Assembly (NCBI GenBank): GCA_021292165.1
Contig: CM037881.1
Coordinates: 4,774,001-4,838,000, forward strand
Reading direction: 5' to 3'
Origin: Shinisaurus crocodilurus
Taxonomy: Eukaryota > Chordata > Lepidosauria > Squamata > Shinisauridae
DNA: 64,000 nt
In this document: one piece after another, positions 40,044-52,695 of the stretch
How positions within the stretch are numbered: position 1 is the first letter of the stretch
How the letters are laid out: each line of letters starts with the position of its first letter
The notes under the pieces: generated by a model
Told to the model about the DNA's origin: nothing
Seen by the model: the letters and a program-made list of their open reading frames with translations, nothing else
Database searches by the model: none
Made by a program: the position numbers and the translations under genes

Positions 40044-41625
40044 ATTTCCTGCACGCTCATCAGCTCTCTGCCTAGCAAGCAAGCAGATGGCAGCAAAGGC
40101 GAGGCAGAGGCCTTCCAGAACCTGCAACCAGCTCTGGGTGAGACTGCTTGGCTCCAGATCAATTTAAAATGGCTTTCCAGCCTACTTACCTTTTGGCTTT
40201 CAACTCCTGGTACTTCCTAGAAGGCTTCTAGGAGCCACTAACTTCAGTATACTGAGCTCACCTACTCCACAGAAAAGGAAAGGGGCCTGGATATGAAGGA
40301 AAAGGAAGAAGAATTAACGGCTCCCCACCCTGTGGCTGCTGAACGCACATGCCCCGCTACAGAAGCTACCCCTTTGATTCTCCCCGCGCTGCTGCTACCG
40401 TTTCCTTATCTTCCATCTTGGTAGTAATACACAATGCTCTGACAAGCCATTCTCAGGCTCAGGGGTGGCCCCCTCTAAGCTCCTTTTGGCGGCCTCGCAT
40501 CTGCCCGTTGCTGCACCAGAACAAGGTGGCGGAGCAACTTGCTCGGCTTTCAGTAGGCCCGGGCAAGGCGAGGCCCCCCTCATTTACTCAGCCACCCTCA
40601 CGTGGCCCGAGTGATGCGACTGGGTAGCCATGGAGGACCTCTTTCTCAAGCTTTCCTTCTCTATGGGGCTATAGCAAAAGTTACACCTTCTTTCCCCTCA
40701 TTGCAGTGACAGAGGAGCAGCATTATTTCAAAGGGGAAATGAGCACACCATGTACAATGTTAGAAAGACTGTTTCTGTTTCAGAGAGCAAGCATGTTACC
40801 ATAGCAATACATCTCTGTAGTTTTTTTAAAGTGATGTAATTTAATTACCATTTTCACATTATTCAAAAATCTCAGCAGAGAGACTAAAGATCTGTGTTTC
40901 TATAGCTCTGATATGAACGCAGCCACAGAACAGCAATGTTTGTCATCTGGTTGGTTCATTTGTGGCTCCAAGAGAATCGTTAAGATTCAGATTTTCAGTT
41001 AAATGTGTCCACTTATGAACAGGCATCCCTGCTCTGAAGTTACAAACAAACAAACAAACAAACTTAAAAACAAAAGCTAGCAATTGCTACCAAAATTTAA
41101 GGCAAAATTTTTTCACTTTCTGGGCAAGTTCATCCACTGTTCTCAGTTGTTTGCTATACTTGGATGACTTGCACATGAAAATCTTTCCCCTTTCTTCAAA
41201 CAAATTTCCCTGTTTCTTTCTGTTGCAATGCAGGACCTCAAGTTGCACAAGGAAAACGTTTCTGGCCTAGAGCCAAAATATGGCCTTTGCTTTTTAGACT
41301 GGGTGTTAAGAAACTACTCACAAGCACAAATACGTGTCTGGAAAATGTGTGCGCATGCGTGTATGCATCTATGCATTGGTCAAAACCAGCAACTGAAGGA
41401 CATTCGTGGTGGGTTCCTGGTGATGGAGTTCCCTACCACCGCAACATGCTGTAAAACCTGTTAGATTATTTATGCTATCTGATCTATGTTTTCCTGACAC
41501 TTTTTGCTTGTTTGTTACACAAAAGTTTACAATGGTATGAGATCAATGCAAAAAGTAAGTGGAACCAACCCAAGGTCTTCCCCAAGACAGATGGCACTCA
41601 GCTCTATTTCTCTTTTTGTCTGCCC
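40044..41625. other. Intergenic: nothing firmly recognised
   Basis: 40044-40170 may be the continuation of the CNNM pseudogene flank. (CAAA)n at 41044-41062. No gene seen. Confidence 0.35.
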
Positions 41626-41629
41626 AGGT

Positions 41630-41945
41630 GAGTGGTGTTTAATTTATTTCAGAGCAGATTGTGCTCTCCCTAAATGAGCAGGTTTGTAGTTGTTTGGGGG
41701 TGTTCATTAATCCATCTTTGGCACTAGAGCAGTGTTCTCCAACCTTGGGTCCCCAGATGTTTTTGGCCTACAACTCCCAGCATGCCCAGCCAGCGTAGCT
41801 GGCTGGGGCATGCTGGGAGTTGTAGGCCAAAAACATCTGGGGACCCAAGGTTGGAGAACACTGCGCTAGAGGCACAATCTCTGTAGCTCCGAATGCCTTC
41901 TACGAGCTTAGGTTGGTATGCCAGCCTACCTGGGATAGGCAGGGA
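41630..41945 (+). mobile_element. L2-like LINE fragment split by MITE copy 7
   Basis: Around the MITE the sequence reads as the L2 segment 'tttgggggtgttcattaatccatctttggcactagag' + 'gcacaatctctgtagc...cttaggttggtatgccagcctacc', parallel to 35670-35770. Confidence 0.65.
41730..41863. mobile_element. Palindromic hAT MITE, copy 7
   Basis: 134 bp. Flanks CACTAGAG (41722-41729) and CGCTAGAG (41864-41871), 7/8 identical. One C missing from one arm. Confidence 0.92.
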
Positions 41946-43318
41946 AGGGTTAGCTTTTTAGAATTTGTTTGACGAAGAGTGGGGTACAATATATGCATCC
42001 ATTCCTGTAACAACAGGATTAATTAATACAGCATATTAACATACTTCTGTCCCCCAACGTTCAGTTGGAAGTAGCGATTTCCATTACATGGAATGGATCT
42101 GGTGGTAGTACTTTGTAGAGACTTCTGTGAAAATATATCGCCTGAATCTTTCCAGTGACGAGAGTGCGAGATTGAAGGGGCAACTTGCATCCGGGGTTGG
42201 AACATGTGTCTTGGAAATGGATTTCTTGTGGCAGCTGTGTCGTAAGGCAAGGAACGGAAGCACACACAGTCCTGTTTCTTCTCCACTGGTGGCAACCTGC
42301 TGTCCAAGGTAATTAGCAGCATTGCCATTTGTGTGGCACACAGTCGGCATGTTCAGCCCCATGTTTGTTTCCACAGCATGCCTCAGCGCTTGAGAAAGCA
42401 CCTGCTTTTAGGGAATGGCTGCAGATGGGAACGGAAAATATTCTCTTATTGACAAGTTAAGCATCCGGCACTTAGATGTATTCAGAATTTGGATTGCAGA
42501 GAGCTCGGTTTCCCCTGGAGTTAATTGAGCGGCTCCATTTGACTATGTTAAAAACAGCAGAACAAATGGCTAAAATAAGTCAACATTCCTTTCAGCACTA
42601 CAAATGGCAATCATGCAGCAATACCTCTCCACAGTGCAAATGTTTGGAACTAGATATTAAGGTGTGGGTGCAATTACGTGGCAGTTGACTGCGCTCTGGA
42701 TTTTTCTTCGAGAAGGAAGGACTGAAATCCCTCTATTGACTGCTTCCTCTGACAAAACAACGGTCCAAAACTGAATTTGGAGAACTATCCGTACGTACAT
42801 TTCCCCATTAGTTTTTTAGTTCCATCTTGCTAGTATGATGATGTTATATTCCCATGGGGTATCTGTTTTCTTTTTCTGTTACTGCATAAGCGGCAAATCT
42901 TGCAACTGTAAATGTAGCGCAGTACACAGAATGGTGGGCTTGGACACGGAAGGCCTCAGGTCAGCCATAGTGAGCCCATTATATATTGAGTGGCTGGTCG
43001 GTCTTGGGGAAGCTGCTCTTTCTCAGTCTCAGTTTTGCCATCTATGGAATTGACTAAGCCAAATGCAGCCGCCAGGGTCATGCAAAGCTGTATGGTGGTC
43101 TGCCAGGACTCAATAAATGTCCTGGTTTTGAACATGCCAAGTGACTCTCTCTCTCTCTCTCTCTCTGCAAGTGGCACCAGCTCCCTCATACAGATTACCT
43201 TTGTGTAGCGAAAACTTCATGTGTGAAATATGTAGTCCTGAGATGCATCACCATTCCTCTGCCATCATCCTCTCTGCGATGTTCTCCCACTAGTAAACTG
43301 GTCAGATAGAATGCCATC
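41946..43318. other. Intergenic: nothing recognised
   Basis: (TC)n at 43146-43168. Otherwise no recognisable feature. Confidence 0.4.
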
Positions 43319-43319
43319 T

Positions 43320-43425
43320 TCTTAATTACTTATTTATTCCAAACAGTTTTATACTGCCCTTCATCAAGATTGTTTCCAGAGCAGTTTAGAAGATTTGTTT
43401 GTTTGTTTTTAAACCCAAATATACA
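43320..43425 (-). mobile_element. LINE 3' tail fragment
   Basis: Minus strand 'aaactgctctggaaacaatcttgatgaagggcagtataaaactgtttggaataaataagt', a typical LINE 3' end. Confidence 0.5.
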
Positions 43426-45430
43426 GAACCATTCAAAGATGAGCCAGCCAGCAGATAAAAGATCTAGTCAGGCTGCAACAGCTGATGGAGCACATTCGAC
43501 TGATGTGACCAGTGGGACCCTGCGTGGCTTCCTGTCTTAAGCAGCAAGAGTATGTGATATTCTCTTGCAGGGCGTGGGTGATTCCTTTGGAAATCAATGA
43601 AGCTTCTTCCCCAGGCACCAGCAAAGCACTACTCAGGAGCAGGATAGGCTCCTTTTGCAAGTTTAAAATAAAGCACTGAGTCCTGGCAATGACCTGATTT
43701 CCTGGTTTGCAGGATGCGTGTCCCTTTAAGCTTGTCAGGACCCTATTCATGGAGGAGGGTGGTGAAATGTTGGTCTCGTTTATTAAACATGTGCTATTGC
43801 CTACTTGAAAATAGCTGGAATAAATGTTCTTTCTGATGATCATACATGGCAAATGTAGATCTTGCTTTTTCTGTGTTCTCTAAAATCAAGTTAAACAGAT
43901 TACGGTAAGTATTTTTTTTAAACATCAACCCTTATCCATATTCAATATTTCATTCAAGCCGGAGAATGCAGTCCCTGGTGTTTACTAATGTGCTGCACAC
44001 AGTATGACACCTGGAGAAGTTCAGCACTCCCTGGAAATTGAAACGCACAGAACTGTTGCACCATTAAAAGCTCCATCTGTGTCTGTCACAAACAGAAGGA
44101 CACTTCAGTGCACCGTGAAGGCAGCGTATTCATATTGTATTGACCGAGAGTGCAAGGAATGGAGAGGGAAAGCTTACCAGAAAGAAGAACAGTCTGAGAC
44201 AAAACTTTGACCTCCGGTCGGTGGGCTTTCAGGGCAGAATGGCTGCGCTTTGCTGAGTTCTCGTGCCCCAACTGAGCAATAGCAAAAAGGAACACAAAGG
44301 GCAAGCAAAACAAACACCTCTCTCCCCGCGAACCTGGGAGCTCTCCCCAAAAACTGGCTCCCAGGAGCCAGAAGCAAGAAGTGCCACACGGCTGGAGCTG
44401 TGGCTCCTGAGGCACCAGCCTACGCGGTCCATTCTAGCCCCAGTCCAAGCCAGAGAGGAGCAGGAGGAGGAAGCTAAGCGGCAAAAGCGGCAACCCCCAA
44501 GTGACTCCCTCCCAAAAGGAAAAAACCTATCCCCCCCCTAACCATCTTGAGGGGGGCAGAATTAGGAAGGGCCAAGTGTCTAAAGCCCTGGCAAAAATGG
44601 TAAGCCAGAGGAGAAAAGAGGTGGATTTACACTCAGTGTTCTCTCTCTTAAAAGAGGTTGCCAAAAACACAAAACCTTACAACATGCCATAAGGCAAGAG
44701 ATGGGGTAGCTGAAAAGCTTTCGTAGACAAGGTCACCTCACAGATGGAGGCCACCAAAATGCAGGTATCAGACACAGTGACCGTAGCAGGAATTTTGCTG
44801 CAAATATGCAACACTCCGCCAAGAGTTGTGTCCAGAGTCCCGAGGCTCCTGGAAACAAGACTTTAGATCCAGACTGAGCCAAATAGATGTTGAATCAATC
44901 CTTACAGCTCCTTCCAGAGCCGGCATCCCTGCCCCGTGCCCCCAGCCAGCCAGCCCGTCTTAAGTCCTAGATCACAACTAGGCCAGAGCACTCAGGAATG
45001 GGCTCACCACGAGCACTGCACTGTGAAATTTGAACTGGTGGTTGCTGGAATGCAGTCTGCGGTTTCCCCATGTGTCCCAGCTTCTCCTGACCATGGACAA
45101 CCTTCCCGGAAAGTGCTCTGCCTTTCTTGAGCACTTCAGTGCTCTCCGGACATTTTTTCCCCATTGCCTTGATGGTATTCTGCATGGGGTCTCTTCATCA
45201 ATCTTTGGAGCTCCAATGCAGCTTCACAGAGTCCTGCTCAGTCGTGGCGAAAATCAGCTGTTCAGCTGTTGTTTCCACTTGGTCAGTCAGGACTTGACAT
45301 CTTTAACTGTTCCATATTTTCTCTTTGATGTATACGTAGGTGCATCGATTGCATGGTGGGTTACTTCTCGGTGGGAGATTGACTTTTATTTTTGGCTCAG
45401 CTGTGTTTTTCTGAGTGGCAATCGGATGTA
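43426..45430. other. Intergenic: nothing firmly recognised
   Basis: 44580-44800 reads VAKNTKPYN and FVDKVTSQMEATKMQVSDTV in different frames, which vaguely recalls LINE-1 ORF1 coiled-coil sequence. I cannot confirm it. Confidence 0.3.
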
Positions 45431-45438
45431 CGTCTGAG

Positions 45439-46220
45439 CAGGGATGGGGACTCGGACTCGAGGACTCGACTCGTGAGTCGGACTGAGTCCCCCCCCCCCT
45501 GACTCGACTCGGACTCGAGTCCCAATATTTTTAATGGGACTCGAGACTCGACTCGGGACTCGAGACCAAGGACTCGTCAACATCCCTGGGCTGTTGACGA
45601 GTCTTCTGGCTGTGCCAGAAGGAGCGCGATCACCGGTGAAGAGCGCATGGAAGCGAGGCGCGCCGCTGCTCGGCCACTACGGACAGCTACCAGGAGCGCA
45701 GCCCCAACGATGTGTTGAGATTTATTTTGATTGATGTGTTGTTGTGGGGGGTTTGGGTTAGGGTCAGACATTTTGGGTTTGGCTGCCTCTGCCTGCCTGC
45801 TTTGGGGTTCCCCGCCTCCTCTGCCTGCCTGGTCTCTTCTTAACCAGTTCCACAGTTTGAATTGTCCAAGACAAAGGCTTCTGCCTGCCTGCTTTGGGGT
45901 TCCCTGCCTCCTCTGCCTGCCTGGTTATTTTGGGTTTGTCTGCCTGGTCTGTTCTTGCCAAAATCAGTGGCAGAGTTTGGAAATAAAAAGGCACACTTGT
46001 GCCTAGAATTTATTTAAGCCACACATCTGAAGTAGCCTTATTTTGTTGGGGGGAAACCCCATTGATTTTAATAGGGACTCGTGGAGTCAGTTTTGGGAGT
46101 GACTCAGGACTCGTGACTCGTGAGTCACCATTTTGGACCAAGGACTCGGACTCGAGACTCGGGTCCAAAGACTCGTGACTCGACTCGTGACTCGAGACCA
46201 AGGACTCTTCAACATCCCTG
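45439..46220 (-). mobile_element. GAGTC-rich hAT-like element E4
   Basis: 782 bp in inverted orientation relative to E1-E3. Ends CAGGGATGGGGACTCGG and CATCCCTG. Perfect 8-bp TSD CGTCTGAG at 45431-45438 and 46221-46228. Full-length, with both GAGTC arrays. Confidence 0.93.
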
Positions 46221-46228
46221 CGTCTGAG

Positions 46229-48700
46229 TAGACATGCCTTGGACTGTGCTGTGCTTTTCTGAGTGGCAGGCTGCAGCTTCATTTTGGCTTGAATATTTTA
46301 AGCCAAAGGTGAAATTTCACTGGAATGGTGAAAGGCCAGATGGGTTGCCTTCTTTGTGAATGATAGGGGCAGCCAGAACAGGAGGTGAGGCGGCCACATG
46401 CATGCTGCAGACATCGCTACCTACTTAAAATGAATAAGAAACACTTGTTGGCCACTCCCACATTGCTTTCAGCCCAACCCACCTCTGGAATATGGCCCCC
46501 AAGACCTCTCCAGATTGGCATTTCGCGCTCAGTCTGAAAATTTTTTCAGGGTTTCTCATCCCTGTTGAACAGGCTAAGATGACCTGAAGGGTCACTCAGA
46601 GAAGCACTCCTCTCAGTAGCTTTGCTTTAGTATTGTTGTTGTTCTTGTTAATGAGTTAATTGATTAAAACCATCACTTTCTACAAAGTATGCAAGGTGGA
46701 TAATGTTCGCAAAAGTTACCTGCTTGGCAATGGAAGACATCAGGAAAGCTCAGGAAAAGGCAGAGAGGAGTGGGTGGATCCTTGTGCTTCAGTCATCTCT
46801 GAACTGAAATCTTAAATTGGATTAGGGCTCTTCATAGATATATTCTCCTATTTTCCTATATGTGGAGACATTGAGGAAGATGGCATAAATACTGCATGTC
46901 TGTGCTCACCCTCAGTATTCTGGTGAGTCTACAACAAAAAATAACTATGTAGTATATATACTCCTCTTATCTGCTTGCGATCATTACTATTGAGATACCT
47001 AAATGATTATCATGTTTAAGATTGGGAGATAAGGGAAACCAGAATCCCATATGTGTCATTTTGAAATGAGTTCTAAACCGTCCTTGTTGCCACCACAGCT
47101 GGTTGGCCAGAGCTGAGCGTTCCGGCCTCGCTCTTCTTGGCAAGTGGAAATGTTTTGTCTCTGCTTCTTCGCTTCGTTGGATTTCACTGCTGTGGCCTGT
47201 CAGTGTTTGAGATGTTTAACTTTATTAATCTGAGACCACCTTAAAGTGGTTTTTGCTACCTCCACAGCAAACCGTGAATCATGGTCAAACTAGGAAATTC
47301 CTCCCCCCCCCATGCCTGGCTCACCTAGGAGCAGGGATGCAGTTGCGAGGGGGGGGGGTTTTTCGGAGCGTGCGTCCGCACACTGCTTGATGGCCTGGGG
47401 GCGGGGCTTGCTGGGGCCCCTCCCTTGCGGCCCCTCCCTCAGCCTCTTTGTCTTGCATCCGTGAACGAGGAAGTCGTTCCCAGCAGCCGCACTCTGGGCC
47501 TGCGTGGCCGGTGGTTTGGCAGAGCCTGTTCGGGCTGCACATAGTTGGGGGTGGGTGGGTGGTTCAGCTCCAGTGGCCCCCTAGGCCCTTCCGCAGTTCC
47601 TTTTCCAGTTTTTGGGACTGGCTTGGGTGTGGTCAGCCGATCGAGGCCGGTGCTGACTCGTTGGCCGCTTATCATGGCCCCGAGCTGTTTGCACCGCCAG
47701 GGATCAATGGCACAGTGAAACAGGGGCTTCGAGGATGGTCCTGCAGCTGGATAGTAGTCCCGTGGGGAGGCCCCCCAGAGTTGTGTGGAGCGCCATTTTT
47801 GCAGTGGCGACTGGCCGGTCAGGCCTTTGGCCTGGGTAAGCCACATTGCCCTGGGACACCAGGCGCATCCCTAACTGGTCCAGGTGTACCTGTGGCCACA
47901 GTCGGGCCCACCTGTGGGCCTCCAGTTTAGGGGATCGGTTGCTGGTTGCTTTAAGTACAGTTAAGTTAGAGGCTACCTGCAAAATAAGGTTCCCAATAGA
48001 AATATGAAGGTTATGAAGACTTCAACAAACAGCACATTCGCTTTTTATTCCAACAGTCTTAAATCTTCATGAAAATATTCTCAGGGGAGCTAAGGATAAA
48101 TAAAATCTGATAATGGCCTCTGTGACTTGCAGCATTTTTTATCAGCTTTGCCTGACATGCCAACTGTGTATACCCGGACGGAGATAGCCTAGCCAACATT
48201 GAGCTACAGACTTCGAATAGCTTCAGTCATACATTTATGTTTTGAAAATAACAGGGATTATCCAGGGATGAACTCCCATCCCAGGTATCAAGCCAGTTTA
48301 AGTTTGTGCACCCTACAACAGGGGTGGGCAGACTTCAGGCTTCGGCCTGGGCTTTCAGCCTTCTGGGACATTTGCTTGGGGTCCTGGCTCCCAGAGCTGG
48401 ATAGGCCTTTGGCCCGCTCAGACCTGCTTCTCCTTCCATTAAGGGCTGCAGCCCAGGCTTTGCAGGCAGTGTCCCAGATTCGATCGTTAGAGGCATCGCT
48501 GGGGGAAAAAACTCCTGGTTTCCTGCTTTACTAAGTAGCTTCTTATAGGGTTGGGATTTGGGGGTCATTCTTCAAGCTTTCTCTTGTCCCATTTCACAAC
48601 CCAATAGACCCTGGGGACTAACAGGCCAGACTTGTTTCTCTTAGTCTCCTGGCAGGGTTATTTGTGGCTGACAGGGCCATTTTGAATTTCTGGCCTTGCA
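46229..48700. other. Mixed sequence, probably including the 5' region of the DIRS-like element
   Basis: 46230-47320 shows nothing recognisable. 47330-48700 is GC-rich and may be the leader of the DIRS-like element. A CAGGGGTGGGCAGACTTCAG at 48319 looks like a hAT end but has no partner. Confidence 0.35.
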
Positions 48701-49356
48701 TTGTGTGGGCTTCTTGGCTTGATGCCTCCCAAGAAAGGTCAGGGGGGAAGGGAAGGGGAAAGACCCCAAGCCCCCCCCCTGTTAAACACCTCCATAGAGT
48801 GGTGGTTTCCTCCTCAGAGGAAGAGGAGGGGCCAGATATTTCCTTGATTTTGGAACACTTGGGGGCCATTGAGTAGGGCAGGGGGATCACGGTGCCCTGT
48901 ATGGCTGAACAGGTTGTAAGGGGTCCTTCCCAACCGAGGGAAACCAGGAGGCAAATGCCATGTAAGCTATGGTTCTCTACTGCAGCTCGCCTTGACGCTA
49001 GGGAAGCAGGCCCAAGTGTCGCAGTGGGCCAGCCATTGGCAACATCTATTACAGCAGCTACGGCAAAAATCCTCAGCCTCCGGTGATGGTCCCTCCAACC
49101 AGCCAGCCCCCTTCATGGTCTGAACCGCGTCATCGACCCAGCATCATGTCGATGAGAGAGTGTGTGGGGGTAGGAATCCCTTCTCCTTGGCAGGGTTGGG
49201 GGCCCTTGCGGACTCTTGCCCTGGATGCCGGGGCTGGGATGTCCATTTGCATAGCCACAGGGAGGGGGGACATTGGCGGGCGAGGCGGGTGTTCAGTGCG
49301 CCACCCGTGCTATGGGAATAGCGCTGACACCAGCACCTGCGGAACCCGATTGACCC

Positions 49357-49372
49357 GTGGCCATTTCAGAAG
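49357..49372 (+). repeat. 16-bp target-site duplication (left copy)
   Basis: GTGGCCATTTCAGAAG, repeated exactly at 49857-49872. Flanks the LINE fragment inserted in the DIRS-like element. Confidence 0.8.
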
Positions 49373-49400
49373 GTCCAGTAATCCTACCTCAGCTGGCCAC

Positions 49401-49444
<44 letters not shown>

Positions 49445-49856
49445 GGCGATCACTCGTGACCGAGTAAGATTGTCTTCTGGGATAAAAGGAGGAAATTCTA
49501 AAAAGTTGTGTAGACTCTAGCGATGGGTCCGTAAGTGACTGTGGAGGCCAATTCTAGATCCACACAGCTTCCCACAGTGAGGACACAGGTTACCAGATGG
49601 AGGATGGTCCTGTAAAGGATTCGTTTGACGTGCTTTTCGCTTAGCACGTTTCTCCCTTTCACCTTGCACTCGGGCTTCTTCAAAGTCCATGGAACCTTTG
49701 TGAAAGGCCAACCTCCAGTTAGATCGTTCATGGGCCAGAGCTTCCCAGTTTTCGATGTTTATATTGCATTTTTTTAGATTAGCCTTATGAACATCTTTAA
49801 ACCTCTTATATTGACCACCGATATTCCGCTTTCCATCCCTGACCCCCCTGGCTCCG
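49373..49856 (-). mobile_element. LINE 3' fragment with C2H2-like finger and (GAT)n tail
   Basis: Minus strand: RFKDVHKANLKKCNINIENW, SNWRLAFHKGSMDFEEARVQ, then CPHCGKLCGSRIGLHSHLRT and a stop. This is the C-terminal end of a LINE ORF2 with a C-x2-C...H-x3-H finger. The tail is an (ATG)n/(GAT)n run (49402-49443 as CAT). Clade not assigned; the tail resembles RTE-type tails. Inserted with a 16-bp TSD. Confidence 0.75.
49402..49443. repeat. (CAT)n microsatellite (LINE tail)
   Basis: About 14 CAT units. The poly-His ORF across it is an artefact. Confidence 0.9.
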
Positions 49857-50366
49857 GTGGCCATTTCAGAAGCGGGAGCCGGACACCAGGGGCCGTTGTT
49901 TCTGTCCCGCCTGCTAGTGCTGTCACTTCTCCCTGGGTGGAGGGTGCACGCCCTGAGTCAGCAGTGGCAGTCACTTGTGCTTCAGTGTGGCAGGGTCCAG
50001 CTGGAGCTTTACCTGCACCCCGGAAGGATGCGCCGGCCCATGAACCTGCGGGTAATTATGCTAAAGTGTATGGCAGTGCGGTGCCAGCTGGTGCTGTGTC
50101 CATCATCCCTTTGGGGTTTCATTTGTTGGCAACAGCCCCCCCCCAAAAAAAAAATCTAAGGGGGGAATTGGTAGATGACATATTTTCCTTGTTGTTCTGG
50201 GAACCAGGATTGTGGGATAAAGAAAAAGGGGGTGACAAGGAAGGATAGGATTAAGAACGTTTTTAGGTCATGGGCCAACTGGCTGCTGGGTTTCCTGACT
50301 TACATGGAGGTTATTCTACAGAAAAGGGGGGGGTCTTAATAAAGTATTTAGATTATTTATAGGACA

Positions 50367-50620
50367 TACAGTTGTGCCTTGGATTGAGAGCATAATTCGT
50401 TCCGGAAACGTGCTTGTAATCCAAAACACTCTTATATCAAAACGAAATCCCCCCCAAAAAAATTGTACAGAGATTTTTAATTTAAGCCGTACTACAATAC
50501 TTGTATTGCAAGACGTCGCTTGTATATCAAGTCAAAAATAAATAAATAAATATTTAAAAATTTGCTTGTCTTGCAAAACGCTCTCAAACCAAGTTATTTG
50601 TAATCCAAGGCATTACTGTA
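50367..50620. mobile_element. Mariner-type MITE, copy 1
   Basis: Begins TACAGTTGTGCCTTGGATTG and ends CAAGGCATTACTGTA, imperfect inverted repeats with TA at both ends. Same family as 63631-63893. Inserted in the DIRS-like element. Confidence 0.8.
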
Positions 50621-50841
50621 TTCTGAATATGAAGGGGGGCTGGTCAGTGTATGACGAGGGCTTCTGTATGAGAGCGGCCTTGGACCCCTCCCTGCGACGG
50701 GACAGTAAAGATTAGGACCTCCGGCTATAGTTTATGCCAAGCCAGCCATGGGTGACAGGGCTGACAGTGTGGCCACATCTTGGCCTGGCAACCTGTAGCC
50801 TCCTCGTCTCATGCTAGCAAGGGACAGTCGGTTCAAGGCCG

Positions 50842-50905
50842 GCTGTTGTGCTGGGAATGCAGCTCCAAGGGCCGCTGCTCCTGCAGTCCATGTCAGTTCA
50901 GGCAT
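50842..50905 (+). pseudogene. DIRS Gag zinc-finger remnant
   Basis: LLCWECSSKGRCSCSPCQFR followed by HA: a C-x2-C...C-x-C-x2-C-x3-H type finger at the end of Gag in DIRS elements. Confidence 0.65.
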
Positions 50906-51189
50906 GCGCAGCGCACGCGGTCTGTGGTGGCCAACACTCCTGCACGGCTTGTCCTGAGATCAAGGGCCTCAGAGGTTTCCACAGAGACGGGACCGGTGGT
51001 AGGACATTTGCGGGTGGGCAGCGGCCTCATCCCAAAGGGGCCCAGTCCAGTCAGAGTGGAAGTGCTCAGATGCCTTTTGAGGCATTATCCCAGGAGGAAG
51101 GATGCGGTTTTCCTTGAGGTGGGATTCTCTGTTGGATTCTGAATCCCTTTTCAAGGTCCCCATCTGCCCTTCTTGTCAAGTAATGAGAG

Positions 51190-52080
51190 ATCAGTTTTGG
51201 GCACGGAACAGATAGTGAGGGCAACAATCGACAAGGAGCTCTTGGCTGGCTGGGTGTTGGGCCCTGATTCCACCTCGCCTACCCCTACATTGGGGGTGTC
51301 CCCCTTGGCCACTGTTCCCAAGAAAATGCCAGGAGAATTCAGGTTGATTGACAGCCTGTCTTTTCCCAGGGCGGAATCTGTGAATGACTTCATTCCAGAT
51401 TACCTATGTTCTGTACATTATGCATCATTCAATTTGACAGTTGCTGTGGTGTGGGGATGCGTCTGGGGCACATTAATAGGAAACGCAATATAAAATCCAC
51501 ATTTTGACTCCGGCCAGCCCACCCTGCAGATTTTGATTTCCCGGCGGGGTTCTGCTTTCAGGGCCGATTCTATCTTGACAGAGCCCTTCCCTATTGGCTG
51601 CTCTATTTCATGTGCCACATTTGAGTGATTTAGCACATTCTTGGAATGGGCCTTGAGTGACAGAAACAGGTTACAAAGCACAGTCCATTATGTGGATAAT
51701 TTTCTGTTCGCCGGTCCTGAAGGCTGTGTGATCAATGTGCTTATCTAATGCGTGAGTATCAAGCCCTAGCAGTGGAGTTGGGTATTCCTCTCTCGCCCAT
51801 GAGAAAATGGAAGGGCCCCCCTACCCATCATGGTATTTTGGGGGACACTGAAATTGACTCTGTTCCGCAGCGTAGCAGGCTTCCGACTGACAAATTAAAA
51901 GCCCTGCGAGTCCGCGTCCATCGAACGATGCAGTTATGAAAGGTCTCCCTTTGAACGCTTCAGAGCTGGTGGGCAACCTCAAATTTGCATGTAGAGTGCT
52001 GGCCCCCTGGCAGGGCCTTCTTGAGAAGGCTCTGTAGTGCCATGAAGAGTTGAAAATCACCAATTGCATCAGGGTTTCCC
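51190..52080 (+). pseudogene. DIRS reverse transcriptase remnant
   Basis: WVLGPDSTSPTP, VSPLATVPKKMPGEFRLIDS, AESVNDFIPDYLCSVHYASF, then ELGIPLSPMRKWKGP, SRLPTDKLKALRVR and NLKFACRVLAPWQGLLEKAL. These are the canonical DIRS RT sequence blocks. Frameshifts and stops separate them. Confidence 0.85.
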
Positions 52081-52189
52081 AGGCGACGCGAGACGATTTG
52101 GCAGTCTGGCTCGGTTTCCCCGGCGTGGTTCAGTGGGGTTTCCTTTTGGAGAAGGGAGCTTCTTCTTGAAGCTGAACTTCAGTTTAATT

Positions 52190-52560
52190 CAGATGCATCA
52201 GGTATGCTAGGGTTTAGGGGTGATATTTAGGGACCAGTAGTGTGCTGATCAGTGGTCTGATAGTTGGTCCATTAATGGAATTTGTAGGGACCTTACCTTT
52301 CTTGAGTCCCGCCCCCCGCCCCCCGCACATTTATGTGGCAGACAGTACATTTGTGGGCTGCCCATATGGCTAATTCGGTGGGACGCTTTTGGTGTGACAA
52401 CCAGGCCACCATTCAGGTCACCAGTACCCTGACATCCCATAATCCCAGAGCCATGTGCCTAGTTAGGGCATTTATGTTCCACCATTGCCTCGAATTTAAT
52501 ATTCTTGTTCGGGCCCAGCACATTCCGGGACTGGATAATGGCACTGCTGATGCTTTATCA
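52190..52560 (+). pseudogene. DIRS RNase H remnant
   Basis: VGRFWCDNQATIQVTSTL, ALVRAFMFHHC-like and AQHIPGLDNGTADALSQ at the end: the D...ADALS motif of the RNase H fold, truncated by MITE copy 8 exactly after ADALS. Confidence 0.82.
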
Positions 52561-52695
52561 CAGTGTTCTCCAACCTTGGGTCCCCAGATGTTTTTGGCCT
52601 ACAACTCCCAGCATGCCCCAGCCAGCTACGCTGGCTGGGGCATGCTGGGAGTTGTAGGCCAAAAACATCTGGGGACCCAAGGTTGGAGAACACTG
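52561..52695. mobile_element. Palindromic hAT MITE, copy 8
   Basis: 135 bp. Flanks CTTTATCA (52553-52560) and CTTTATCG (52696-52703), 7/8 identical. The centre is TAC where the other copies have GTA or ATA, so it is inserted in the opposite orientation. Confidence 0.93.

Noticed and set aside
49083..49520. ORF with a poly-His run (also 62039-62288)
   Set aside because: The His, Asp or Ile runs are (CAT)n microsatellites read in different frames.
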